Shown one piece after another: positions 25,601-39,900 of a stretch of 64,000 nt of DNA (position 1 is the stretch's first letter; every line of letters starts with the position of its first letter). This DNA is from Sabellastarte sp. h YS-2021. Its lineage: Eukaryota > Annelida > Polychaeta > Sabellida > Sabellidae. The stretch covers positions 89,804,706 to 89,868,705 of the forward strand of contig OZ024934.1 of assembly GCA_964017235.1 (NCBI GenBank), given 5' to 3'. The notes under the pieces were generated by a model, which did no database searches, was not told the DNA's origin, and saw only the letters and a list, made by a program, of their open reading frames with translations. Made by a program: the position numbers and the translations under genes.

Positions 25601-28600
25601 TTCGATTGGGGAATAATTCGACAATCTCAATTCACGATTCGCACAACTCTGGGATGGCAATAAAATCTCTCATACCAGTAATACTGAAGATAACACTAGT
25701 TCTGTGAAGCCACTTCAAACACACACGTGAGGGTTGTAGGTACTGAGTTCAACACAGTATCTCGCTTAGCCAGCTCCAGAATAAATAGCGGTTATAGAAT
25801 AGTTGTGACACTCTATAAAGACTTCTCACACCAACTAAACTGTATGTGTAGGATGACAAGAATTCACAGAAGAATTAACTCAAATAAAGCCCAGCAGTAT
25901 CACGTCGATTGGGGACATATAGCCTTAGGAAGTGAAAATTTCCTTGTCTAGTAGATTTATGCAACTCTTCAACAGGACTGAAAGGACAAGCAGAACACAT
26001 ACTGCCACCATAGGTAATTGTGTTGGATCTTCATCCAAATTTACAGCAAAATAATAACTGCCAGGATCAGTGGATGCACTTCTGTAGTGGTTCTTATGGA
26101 GGGAGACCTATTACTGTAACAGAGTGGCGCTCCACTCCCAGTAAAGAATCTACGACCTCCGTTGTAAAGATAACTAAATTCTTTCTTCTTTGTTTCCCAC
26201 TGGAAACTTCACAGCAAACTCTTCTTGCAACCCTTTCCTCAACAAGCAGGTAGTTCCAGTCGAATAGAAGGTGAGTGCAGTCGTATAACGTCTTCCGCTG
26301 AAGACTTCACAGCAAGATTTCTTGTATAAAACATCTTTATTCTGACCTTTTTCAGGACAAGGGAGGTAGAATTAGTGGTAGTACCAGTCTAGTAATGGAC
26401 AACTACAGCTAGGTGCACGCTTGCACGCTTCAAAACTTCATAGATCATCGTCTGTAAATGGACGATAATAAAAGAAAATATGTGTTGCTCCCATATCGAC
26501 CAAAAATATAATGAAGAGCTCTCGACAATCGTCTGTCGACAACGACTACTGCGTAAGCGCGGACATGCGCAGACAAAGGGGTCACCTCTTGTGACAAGAA
26601 TATTCCTTAAAAAATTCTTGTCGGTCGATACGTTTTTGCTCCACAAAACCAAACAAGCACTTGTGAGGATAAGGTAAGGCTATTTTACGCAATAAAAACC
26701 TGATTATCAATTAACAGTTATTGTTTAATTATCGGGAGCATAAACTCTACCACATATTATAAATTAAAAATAATATGAAAAAATGGTTGATATAATTCTC
26801 TCTCTGCTGTATGTTCATCTGTAACATGAAGCCTTCTATCTGTCGTAAGTGACTGCTATATAAGATCTACTTCATAGTGCAATCAGTAAACAATATTAAC
26901 ACTTTAACAGCTACCCCACTGTCTGAGACTGGTATCTATTCTCTCCCCAGTTACAGGTCCAGATGTTCTGTAATTTCACAAAACTATTTGTGTTTCTTCA
27001 ATGCCGAATTCTACGAGATTTTTACTTTTTACATTTTTGCCACAACAGAAAATCACATTACACCATTTCTTCTATAGTACTTGCCACTTCGTCCATTTGG
27101 AAACTCAATATTGATTTAACCTACATTAAAATATGGACTGGCAACTTCTGCTAGGGACCCGTGCCGTTTTTTAGTTGAGGGTCGAGTGCACCTGGAAAGT
27201 TTTCAAGGAAACTTCATACACTGACTGCAGAGGATTACTCCAGAGCGCATGAAAGAAAAGTGCAACCTATTATTTCAGTACAAAACTAGATTGGGCCAAC
27301 TCGGCGCCAACATATCCCCAGACAGGTCATCACTCACGCCACAGGTTTTGATCGGGAATTTTTAAAAACATAATTACCCATTATTATATGAACTTCAGCA
27401 CATCAATCTACTCTGTTTATATCTTCCAAGGAAGATGGTGTATCCCCAGACGCCGAATACATAACTCAAATTATATTTTCAATCTTCCTGCAATGATAAC
27501 TCTAAACCTATTTTCAAAGTATTTAAATGATTGATGATTGAATGTCCATTCTAAAATAATAATCCCAAAAGAGCATATCTGTTTCTATATTTGTTGACAA
27601 ATAAAATATTATTTTTAACTCAACTCATCATACTTTTCAATCTTCCTTCAAAGTATTTAAATGATTGATGATTCAATGTCCATTCTAAAATTCATAATCC
27701 CAAAAGTGCATATCTGTTTCTATATTTGTTCACAAATAAAATATTATTTTAAAAAAAATTATTTATATTATTATTTTATTATATTATTTTTAGAATTTGC
27801 AAATTGTTTTCAGTTATTCATTTCCTCTATACCTGTATATGTGGTCCATATATATGCAACCTAAATATGTGACACAATCTCAGTTCTGACTCCCCTTTGT
27901 GTTATATGTAATGAAGCCCACCACCTCCCACCCCCACCCCTCTCCCATTCTCCACACCTCTCTCACTATTACACAAGATCTGCAACCCCATTGAGGTCTT
28001 TGTTTCTCATCTGATATCATTAAATACCTTTGTTTATTTAGTGTCACTCAATATAGCTGGAGGTCCCAGAAGTGGGTGGGGGGAATCCGGGTGGGGGATG
28101 TGGGTTGGGACTTAGTTTAGTTTATTAGTTTATTATAGTGACATGTATTATGTTGACAAGGATTATACAAAAACTATTGAAGTAATACCCAGCCCTATAT
28201 GGGCTTATAAGTCACTTTAAATAGAGAGTTAATAACAAACAGAGCAAACATATTTTGAGGTAAGATACAGTAAATAAAGACAGCAATTCAATACATAAAA
28301 ATTAACAATATACTTTACTTTTTCTTTCTTGCCACAAATCAAAAATAAAATTAATAACCATATTGACATTCATATGAGTTAATACCCTTGATAATTGATC
28401 TATTAATAATTCAGATTTATCTATATTTAAAATTTTGAAATATTTCATACGAATCAGCTCTAAAGCTGGACAAACACAAACAAAATGTATCTCATCTTCT
28501 ACATCTTTTTTACACAGTTTACATGTTCTCTCAAAGAGATGGAGTGCTACAGCATAAATGGTAAACAAACAATCTATATAAAAGGGGTACTCAAATACAA

Positions 28601-30934
28601 AAAGAATTGAGAATTTTAAGTATGTGATTATCAACTGAAATGAGTTCATAACTGTAGGAGCTGTGTCAAAATTAACTGAGGCAAGTTGAATAAAACTGGG
28701 CTAGTTGAGGGTTAAAAATCCCCTAGTTTTACTACATACGGATATAATTTCATTAATATTGGGACTTAAAGCTCACTTAAAGTGTCCATTTTGTCTACTT
28801 GAATATGTTTAACCGGCGTTTAACTAGTTTCATTTTAAAAAGTTAAAAACTCAGCAAGCAGAGGTATAACACACAAAAATAAGTTCTTAAAAGACTAAGA
28901 TAGCCATAACATTATTAATATTCAAAATTTAAATAGACAGGCATTTCCTTTTAAAAATTCAAAGATTTCAGCTCTATAACCCACATAGTTTGACAGTTAC
29001 TGGGCTTTAAAGTGGCATAATGTCCATAAATTGGGTTTCTGTGGGCATTTTACAATTGTTAAAGAGACCTTAGCAATTAAACTACAGATCTGAAACTTTT
29101 TGGGGGACATACATAACAAACAAAAATTATATATAATACAGTTTAAGACTTGTCACACTAAGCATTTCCAAATAACAGGGCAAAATACGGAAAAAATGTC
29201 CAAAAAGGCACTTGGGCGAGTGTCTATGGCCCTCATACACAGGTTAAATGTCTACTAAAAACCTTGATTTTCGCCATATGTAAAAAGGACATAATAATGC
29301 ATTCCCAGATGGGATTTCAGCTCCATCAATCACATAGTTTAACAGTCACAGGGCTTAAAGGTGGCAAAAAGTCCAAATATTGGGTCTCTGTGGGCCTTTT
29401 AGAGATCTCGATGTGGCTTTCAAATTAAAGCTTCAGACTTAAAATTTGTTACATACTAAGATTACACATAGAATATGTATCTAATAAAGTTTGAAGCTTC
29501 TCAGACTTACCATTTCCAAGTTACAGAGCAAAATATGTGAAAAATGTCTTAAAAGGGTCACTCAGGTGGGTGTTTAAGGTCCTCATAAACAGGTTAAATG
29601 TCTACTTGAAGCCTTGATTTTTGGCACATGTAAAAAGAACATAATAATGTATTCCCAGATGAGATTTCAGCTCTATCAGTCACATAGTTTAACAGTCACA
29701 GGCCTTAAAATTGGCAAAAAGTCCAAATACTGGGTCTTTATGGGGCCTTCTAGAGACCTAAATGTGGCCTTCAAATTAAAGCTTCAGACTTAAAATTTGT
29801 CACATACTAAGATTACACATAGAATATGCATCTAATACAGTTTGAAACTTCTTAGACTTACCATTTCCAAGTTACAGGGCAAAATATGTGAAAAATGTCT
29901 AAAAATGGTCACTCGGGTGGGGATTTATGGTCCTCATACACAGGTTAAATGTCTTCTTAAAGCCTTAATTTTTGGCACATATAAAAATAACATACTAATA
30001 TCTTCTCAGATAGGATTTGAGCTCTATCAGTCACATAGTTTGACAGTCACAGGGCTTAAAAGTAGCCAAAAGTCCAAATATTGGGTCTTTGGGAGCCTTT
30101 TAGAGACCTCAATTTGACCTTCAAAATTAAAGCTTCAGACTTAAAATCTGTTACATACTAAGATTACACACAGAATATATATCTAATACAGTTTGAAACT
30201 TCTCAGACTTACCATTTCCAAGTTACAGGGAAAAAGATGTGAAAAATGTCTTATAAGGGTCACTCGGGTGGGTGTTTATGGTCCTGATACACAGGTTAAC
30301 TGTCTATTAAAGGCCTAAATGTTGGGGCACATATAAGAAAACACATAGATATATTCCCAGATGATATTTAACTTAGATGAGAGACATAGTTTTAAAGCTA
30401 CAGTGCTTGAAAGTGGCAAAAAGTGCATAAATTGGGTCTCTGTGGGCACTTTTGAGACCTTAAGTCGACCCCTTTGGGTAAACCTACAGCCCTAAAATTT
30501 TCTACAGACAAGGATTACATATCAAAGTTATACCTAGCACAGTTTGAGACTCATCAGAATTACCACTTCCAAATTATAGGGCAAAATATGTGAAAAGTAT
30601 AGCAAAAAATCCCTAAGTGGGGGTATTTATGGGCCTCAAAGACAATTTTCTCCTCAACTTAAAGTCGTGATTTTCGGCACATGTACTAAGAACATATTAA
30701 TGTGTTGTCAGGTAAAATTTCAGCCAGCTGAGCATCATAGTTTGTGACCTACAGGGCTCTAAGTGGCCAAAAGTCCAATTTCTGACCTTAAGGTGGCCAT
30801 AAGTTCTTTTTTACTGGGAGTTTAAGGTCACCTTAAAATAGGGATCTTCCTTTGGGCACCCTTAACATGTGTACCAAGTTTGAAAAAAAAATGTTAATTT
30901 GTTTTTGAGTTATCGCGTCCACAAGGAAATTTCT

Positions 30935-30986
<52 letters not shown>

Positions 30987-33900
30987 GACGGACCTGAATC
31001 CAATATATCCCCGACTTTCGTCTGGGGATATAATTAGGGAAAAAGAGTAAGCTCTTCTTGTTAGAAATTTTGCAATTCTTTTCATGAAACTAACTTTCAG
31101 CAACATTTATACCAAAATAATGCAAACTGTGGTCATTTACACTCGCTAACAACTAGAGTTGCAGTAAAAAGAGCAATCAGGTGGTGAGAGGTACAGAAAT
31201 TGCTGATTATTCTAGCCCCATCCCTTACCTGTAACATGATTCCCCCTGGCTGTGGGTGAACAGGATCTGGTGGCGGAGCTGCCTCCCTGATTACATCTGG
31301 CCTTGTGATTGAGGACATCTGTGGAAGCCTATTGCCTAGTAACTCTGTTGCTGGGGGAGGCGCTACTGCTGCTGGGGACTGTGGAAGTGGGGGGTTGATA
31401 GGCGGGGGATGGTGAGGTGGAGGTACTGAGAAGTTAGATGTTGGAATCCTCATCTGTTGTTGCTGTAACTCCGATTCCTCCTTTTCCTCATCTATTTCCT
31501 CTTGTTCTAAATCTATAGAAGGCAGTTCAAACTTGGACCTAGACATCGGAGGTCGTACTGGTGGTGGCATGATGGGTTCTGAGAACCGGGTCCCTGAAGG
31601 CCCACGGTTACTCTGACCACCGAGCCGGTTGTATCGGTCCCTAATATCCCGATTATCATCCATCATGCCTCCTCGCCTATCGTCTTTGTTTCTCCAGTCA
31701 CTTCCTCTACCATCATCCATGTTTCTTCTGTCTCGATTTTCCCGGGAATTCCATGAGTTGTTTTCTCGAAGTGGTGGCCTTGGACTATCAAATTCATCAT
31801 CATCATCATCTCGACTGGTGACCTTGGTGGAGGCAAATGCAGAGGGAAGACCAAAGGCACTTAAGTCAATCTCCTCCATGGTGAAATCGTCTGAACTAAT
31901 CAGGTTACTGCTTTTCTTGCTAGGAGGAGGAGGTGGGGGTGGCCTAGTACCAATCACTGTGGCGATATTGTTTTGCTCTGGGGGTGGGGGTGGGATGCCC
32001 ATGGGTGGGGGCGGTGGTGGTGGCTTAGCGGAATCTGGTATATTCAGAGGGACTTTCCCAGAAGCGATTCCATGCAGGTGCGTAAATGCATCCACCTTAG
32101 TAGTATCCATTGTCAGAAGACTCCGTGGCTTGTATTTTTCACTTTCTTCCGTTACCTCTTTCATCGTATTGGCAAACATCCTTGAACCACCTCCACCTCC
32201 TAGACTTGCACTATCATCCCTTCTATCTCTGTCACGTGACCTATCAGTGTCCCTGTATGGAGATCGCCGAGACCTATCCCTCCGCCTTGGGCTGTAACTA
32301 CGGCTACGCCTCCTTCTCTCACGACTTCGACTGCGTCTCTCTCGACTACGGCTTCTTCTCCGATCCCTGGATCGTGATCGCCGGTCACGAGACTTGGAGT
32401 GGCGACGGGATCGGTCCCTGGATCGAGAGCGAGACCTGCGCCCCCGACTCGAATGCTCACGAGATCTACGGTCTCTAGAACGAGATCTTGTCCGGCGACG
32501 TCTTTTTCTACGGGAGTCACGATGTCCATCGTTATCATTGTCATCAACAACATCCTTGTGGTGATGCCGTTTCCCCTGGCTACGGGACGAGTCCAAGTCA
32601 TTATTTTCATCCTCAATAACTACCGGGCGTTTGCGGTCACCTTCCAGAGAATGCAGTATCAGGCCTTTTTCCCGGTCCTTCTGTGCTACAGTTTGGGATC
32701 CATCATCTATGGAATTGAAGAAAACAGGGAAATTTGTTAAAATTTCGCAAAAAGTGAACCTTTGAATCCCCTACCATATTTTAACCCAATTATGCATGGA
32801 ACTTATGGCATCATATATTGTTCCTTATTTAAATGCATCTTGTTTTCAGATTTACAGTAAATTCTGCCAGTTTTCATTCACCTACGTGCAGCACAGTCTT
32901 ACCTCATGGAACATATCACTCTTACCTGTGATCTGGCCTTCTTCGGTTGTGACATCACTTTTCCTTTGAGTCGCGTCCCCGCTGACCTTTGTGATATCTT
33001 GACCTTCAACTTCTTCAATGCTTTCTCCCTCTCCTTGTTTGTCTGCTGGAGCTTTGTTAAAATGAAAATGTATACAATGGTTTAAACAGTAGAAGACTCA
33101 AAAGCCCTGAAAACCGGTTTTTATTTTCAGAACTAGTCTGACCACGAACAACAGGAAAGAATGTTGAAAATTCATTGAATTTTGGAATAAAGATACATTA
33201 GAATGCAAAATATAGGAAAGTTTAACCATTTTTATATTGCAAGATTTGAGGCGTCTTCAAAATATGTTACATTAAAGTGCCGTCTTACAAAAACATTGTT
33301 ACACATTTAAAGTTAGTAAATGCTTATGTTAAGTAAAAACTGAAAATGGCAACACCTCTCATAATAAAACATATAAATATATTCATATATTTAAAGAAAA
33401 ATTCAATTTTATAGCAGATTTTATGTCTATTTTTAGTTGTTTTTGAAGACCCAGTTCACTTTTACTGATTCGAGTATTATATTGAATCGTTTCGTTTCTA
33501 ACTAAAGAATCGTTGCAGCCCTAGTTACAAGTAACACATAAAACCAGTCTAAACCAAACAACTTTTTTGAACTAGATTGGGCCAACTCGGCGCCAACATA
33601 TCCCCAGACAGGTCATCACTCACGCCACAGGTTTTGATCGGGAATTTTTTAAAACATAATTACCCATTATTATATGAACTTCAGCACATCAATCTACTCT
33701 GTTTATATCTTCCCAAGGAAGATGGTGTATCCCCAGACGCCGAATACATAACTCAAATTATATTTTCAATCTTCCTGCAATGATAACTCTAAACCTATTT
33801 TCAAAGTATTTAAATGATTGATGATTGAATGTCCATTCTAAAATAATAATCCCAAAAGAGCATATCTGTTTCCATATTTGTTGACAAATAAAATATTATT

Positions 33901-36900
33901 TTTAACTCAACTCATCATACTTTTCAATCTTCCTTCAAAGTATTTAAATGATTGATGTTTCAATGTCCATTCTAAAATTCATAATCCCAAAAGCGCATAT
34001 CTGTTTCTATATATGTTCACAAATAAAATATTATTTAAAAAAAATTATTTATATTATTATTTTATTATATTATTTTTAGAATTTGCAAATTGTTTTCAGT
34101 TATTCATTTCCTCTATACCTATATATGTGGTCCATATATATGCAACCTAAATATGTGACACAATCTCAGTTCTGACTCCCCTTTGTGTTATATGTAATGA
34201 AGCCCACCACCTCCCACCCCCACCCCTCTCCCCTTCTCCACACCTCTCCCACAATTACACAAGATCTGCAACCCCATTGAGTTCTTTGTTTCTCATCTGA
34301 TATCATTAAATACCTTTGTTTATTTAGTGTCACTCAATATAGCTGGAGGTCCCAGAGGTGGGTGGGGGGAATCCGGGTGGGGGATGCATAAATGGTAAAC
34401 AAACAATCTATATAAAAGGGGTACTCAAATACAAAAAGAATTGAGAATTTTAAGTATGTGATTATCAACTGAAATGAGTTCATAACTGTAGGAGCTGTGT
34501 CAAAATTAACTGAGGCAAGTTGAATAAAACTGGGCTAGTTGAGGGTTAAAAATCCCCTAGTTTTACTACATAAGGATATAATTTCATTAATATTGGGACT
34601 TAAAGCTCACTTAAAGTGTCCATTTTGTCTACTTGAATATGTTTAACCAGTTTCATTTTAAAAAGTTAAAAACTCAGCAAGCAGAGGTATAACACACAAA
34701 AATAAGTTCTTAAAAGACTAAGATAGCCATAACATTATTAATATTCAAAATTTAAATAGACAGGCATTTCCTTTTAAAAATTCAAAGATTTCAGCTCTAT
34801 AACCCACATAGTTTGACAGTTACTGGGCTTTAAAGTGGCATAATGTCCATAAATAGGGTTTCTGTGGGCATTTTACAATTGTTAAAGAGACCTTAGCAAT
34901 TAAACTACAGATCTGAAACTTTTTGGGGGACATACATAACAAACAAAAATTATATATAATACAGTTTAAGACTTGTCACACTAAGCATTTCCAAATAACA
35001 GGGCAAAATACGGAAAAAATGTCCAAAAAGGCACTTGGGCGAGTGTCTATGGCCCTCATACACAGGTTAAATGTCTACTAAAAACCTTGATTTTCGGCAT
35101 ATGTAAAAAGGACATAATAATGCATTCCCAGATGGGATTTCAGCTCCATCAATTACATAGTTTAACAGTCACAGGGCTTAAAGGTGGTAAAAAGTCCAAA
35201 TATTGGGTCTCTGTGGGGCTTTTAGAGATCTCGATGTGGCTTTCAAATTAAAGCTTCAGACTTAAAATTTGTTACATACTAAGATTACACATAGAATATG
35301 TATCTAATAAAGTTTGACACTTCTCAGACTTACCATTTCCAAGTTACAGAGCAAAATATGTGAAAAATGTCTTAAAAGGGTCACTCAGATGGGCGTTTAA
35401 GGTCCTCATACACAGGTTAAATGTCTACTTGAAGCCTTGATTTTTGGCACATGTAAAAAGAACATAATAATGTATTCCCAGATGAGATTTCAGCTCTATC
35501 AGTCACATAGTTTAACAGTCACAGGCCTTAAAATTGGCAAAAAGTCCAAATACTGGGTCTTTATGGGGCCTTCTAGAGACCTAAATGTGGCCTTCAAATT
35601 AAAGCTTCAGACTTAAAATTTGTCACATACTAAGATTACACATAGAATATGCATCTAATACAGTTTGAAACTTCTTAGACTTACCATTTCCAAGTTACAG
35701 GGAAAAATATGTGAAAAATGTCTAAAAATGGTCACTCGGGTGGGGATTTATGGTCCTCATACACAGGTTAAATGTCTTCTTAAAGTCTTAATTTTTGGCA
35801 CATATATAAATAACATACTAATATCTTCCCAGATAGGATTTGAGCTCTATCAGTCACATAGTTTGACAGTCACAGGGCTTAAAAGTAGCAAAAAGTCCAA
35901 ATATTGGGTCTTTGGGAGCCTTTTAGAGACCTCAATTTGACCTTCAAAATTAAAGCTTCAGACTTAAAATCTGCTACATACTAAGATTACACACAGAATA
36001 TATATCTAATACAGTTTGAAACTTCTCAGACTTACCATTTCCAAGTTACAGGGAAAAAGATGTGAAAAATGTCTTATAAGGGTCACTCGGGTGGGTGTTT
36101 ATGGTCCTGATACACAGGTTAACTGTCTATTAAATGTTGGGGCACATATAAGAAAACACATAGATATATTCCCAGATGATATTTAACTTAGATGAGAGAC
36201 ATAGTTTGAAAGCTACAGTGCTTGAAAGTGGCAAAAAGTGCACAAATTGGGTCTCTGTGGGCACTTTTGAGACCTTAAGTCGACCCCTTTGGGTAAACCT
36301 ACAGCCCTAAAATTTTCTACAGACAAGGATTACATATCAAAGTTATACCTAGCACAGTTTGAGACTCATCAGAATTACCACTTCCAAATTATAGGGCAAA
36401 ATATGTGAAAAGTATAGCAAAAAATCCCTAAGTGGGGGTATTTATGGGCCTCAAACACAATTTTCTCCCCAACTTAAAGTCATGATTTTCGGCACATGTA
36501 CTAAGAACATATTAATGTGTTGTCAGGTAAAATTTCAGCCAGCTGAGCATCATAGTTTGTGACCTACAGGGCTCTAAGTGGCCAAAAGTCCAATTTCTGA
36601 CCTTAAGGTGGCCATAAGTTCTTTTTTACTGGGAGTTTAAGGTCACCTTAAAATAGGGATCTTCCTTTGGGCACCCTTAACATGTGTACCAAGTTTGAAA
36701 AAAAAAATTAATTTGTTTTTGAGTTGATCGCGTCCACAAGGAAATTTCTACGGCGGCGGCGCGACGGACCTGAATCCAATATATCCCCGACTTTCGTCTG
36801 GGGATATAATTAGTAGCATTTATTTATTTGGGTTTTACGTCGCTTTCAACACTGTACAGGTCATATCACGACGGGTAGTTGGGAGGGCAGAGGAAACCAG

Positions 36901-39900
36901 TACATACAGTTCGTCAGGGTTCTGTACTGTAAACTGCTGACCAACGGCAAGCAACTACCAGCTTTCCCACTTGAGGTCGTGCCAGGAATCGAACCCCGGC
37001 CTCAGAGGTGGGAGGCGAGAGTGTTACCACTCTGCCACCGTGGCCCCTTTGAATCAGTAGCATAGCTTTAACTAGTAACATGAAAATTGTACAACTTGTT
37101 CTTCTGTTCATATTGGTTTTTCCAGGTTCTGGTTCCACAACTTTAGGTAGATCTCATTGCGTCTATTGTAGCTTTGAAAGTCTCCAAGTCCCTTCCCAGG
37201 CACTGGAATTGCCACAAGTGGTTTTCCATAACATTTCCTTCATCTTCTGTAACTAGGGCTGACCAGCTAGAAATTTGTATGCTCTACTGCTCTTTTAAAA
37301 TTATTTTTCTCTTGATTCAGAATATTTTCAGCAATAAAAGAAGCAAATTGTGCTATTTAACCGTGAAAACACAAAGCAGAAATTGGCTATTCTATGTTAA
37401 TTCTTAAATGAATAATCATTTGAAAGCTAGTAATACTTTATTGGGAAAAGAGGAAGCTTTTCATAAGTTTGTAAATTCAGTTTAAGTTTTGCAATGACAG
37501 GACAATATTACAGCAAAAATAGCTATTGTGAAACACTCTTTACTTACTTTTTTCATTGTGCATAGAGGCTTAAGTGGACAAGTGATATGCAATATTTCTA
37601 TTTAATCACTTCGTTTTTATCTCTGTGGCTGTAGAGTCGCATCCACCTCATCATAAGACAAACTGCCTGTCACGATATGACTTTGGCCCTTGAAAACTTG
37701 AAACAGATATTAAATTCAAACCTTGACATTTCAGTGTAAATGATTAATAAGCCCCACATACCTTGCTGACTTTCCTCCCCTGTGCTGTCCACTCCTTGGT
37801 CATCCACCTGGTCATCATCTCCTGCTTCTTCTTTCTCAATCTCTTCTACTTCTTGTTCATTAGGACTCTCATTTTCTACAGCTTCTCTTTCATCAATACC
37901 TTCTTTCTCTCCTGTATCTTCCACTTCCTCCTTTTCTCCTGTATTTTCACTTTCCGAGTCTGTATCATCTTTAATATCCTCAAATTCATCAACTTCCTGT
38001 TTACTCTCGACTGTATTATCCGTTCTCTCTTGCTCTGTCAACTCTTCCCCTTCCTCCTCTAACTTTCCCTTTTTATCGCCATCATCATCATCATCATCTC
38101 CTTCAGAGCAATTAGCACTGGCCTCTGTAACCTTATTATCCTCACTCTCTTCAAGTGTACCCTCTTCTTGCGACATATTCTCTGATTCCGAGTCATTTGT
38201 GGGGTCACAGGGGTCATATTCATCTTTCTCCATGGCAACCTCTTCCTGAGATGAGATTCTGTTCAGACACTCTTGCACCTGATGTTCATCCACCACTGGT
38301 ACCAGATTGCTATCTTCACTCTCATTGGTTGGTTCAAATGGGTCATATTCTGCACTCTGTTTATTCACTACAGACTTTTTATTTTGATTGGTTGATGCTT
38401 CAGTACTATTTTCTTCCTCTGAATTGTCATTGGTTGAATTGTCTTCAGAATCTTTTGAATTGCCCTCCGTATGTTTCTTGGGAGATCCTGAAAATCCCTG
38501 TTCAAATGAATCACTGCTAAATGTCCCAAGCTCCTCTTGAGCATCCCCATCCCCTGTTTTATCACCATTGGATGAAGAATGGTCACATGACTCTGTTTCC
38601 ATGGTACCCTGCGATTGTCCTGAGTTACCATCCTGATTGGATGCCCCTTCTGAATCTCCTTTAGGTCCTGTCTGGTCTTCTGATTTTGGCTGGCCTTCAC
38701 CTGTTTGTAAATGGAAAATTTCCAGTAAGCACAAAGTAAAGCTCCAGTCAGAACTATTTGCTGCAGTGTTTGCTTTAGGGTTAGGACAAATATCTTACCT
38801 TCAGTTTGTCAAACCAGGTTGTCACTAAACAGGAATGGAAAAAAAAACTCAAGTTCTCACTTTTTTCAAAGTTGAACTCTTCAAATGAAAATTTGAACAG
38901 TGGATTTGAAAATAGACACGGAGAAAGTGTGATCTTTGTGGAAATTTTTCATTGGGTATTAGATGACTTTTTCGACTTAATTGGTGAAACATAAATTTCT
39001 TTCAGCTGAAAGTTTTTTTAAAGTTTTTGATTCAGCTAACTACAGAAGAGAGCACATTTTATTAACACATACAGACCTGTGTCAGATGGTTCAGATGTCG
39101 GATTAGATTGTTTATAGCCTCTTTGTTTCTTTAACTGCAATGAACCTTCAACAAAACATAAAGGTTTAATGTACAAATATTGACAACCCGTTGTTAACGT
39201 GAAAATGTTAGATAATGAGTCTGGACATTAATTCCAAATGGTATAAAGGTCATCTGTAGAAACCATTCCATTTGTAAAAATTTGGGAAAATTTCTTAAAA
39301 TATGCAAAGTATCGCATGTGTACAGTTGTCGGTTGTATTTCAAACATTTACACTATATCAGTTTAATAGAGTAAGAAATCTAAAATTCGCCAGGAATCTA
39401 AAATTCGCCACCTCTAAAAGTTAATTTTATGAAGAAAATGATGTTTTTGTCCAAAAATTGGTATTTTTCAGTTCAAAAAGCCTTAATTTACTATACAGTC
39501 AACAAATCTCATCACCATTCATTTATTTTATTAGTATTTTTACATGTGGCGAATTTCGGATATGTGGTGAATTTTAGATTTCTTACTCTACACATCAGTT
39601 GCTGAATAAAACCTTCTTTTCCATTATATTTATATAGCTACTTTGTACTTTGTCAGTAAATGACAATCAGCAATGTCTATGGTAATTTGACAAAGTAATT
39701 TGACTGAAAGTTAGTACTGACCATCTCTGCAGATAGTGACATTCTTAGCATTGTGTAGTAAAGTCTCCTGGCCCTTCATGATATCCCCCAGCAGATCCAG
39801 TGCTGAGCTGGAACAGACTGGCTTCTGCATGGCAAGCTTAACCGAGCGCTTCCTGAAAAATTGCAAACAATAAGTCTCCCAGATTGGGCACAGTGTCAGC

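Larger units (their letters stand above)
21204..26697. mobile_element. Larger inverted-repeat-bounded element (~5.5 kb), decayed
   Basis: The left end TTTTATTGCGTAAAATAGCC at 21204 is matched inverted at 26654-26697 over about 44 bp. The right end extends inward through about 165 bp that match the palindromic element at 20932-21112 instead. The interior has no intact open frame; it holds three diverged direct copies of a TTTCAAGGATTGCAGTAGGC phrase (about 23400, 23610, 23715) and a poly-C tract at 23761-23780. Probably a composite of related fold-back or DNA transposon ends. Confidence 0.55.

Noticed and set aside
29842..30117. 91-codon frame repeated in family A copies (also 35665, 46693)
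   Set aside because: It is conserved only because the copies are recent. It is broken in copy 4 and has no recognisable domain.
31629..32740. Long plus-strand open frames opposite the RS exon
   Set aside because: They are shadows of the biased RS/Pro coding on the minus strand, which has proper splice sites and family matches.
36970..37048. A functional tRNA gene on the minus strand
   Set aside because: A and B boxes are present but the sequence continues into a SINE body with flanking duplications, and the cloverleaf is not complete.
37763..38520. Plus-strand Ser/Phe-rich open frames opposite the acidic exon
   Set aside because: Complement of a Glu/Asp/Ser-rich coding exon; low complexity and no independent support.
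39077..39134. Acceptor TTGCAG at 39135 for PHRF1 exon 13
   Set aside because: It would put the join to exon 12 out of phase and create a stop; the acceptor at 39146 keeps frame and restores the RDGSL motif.
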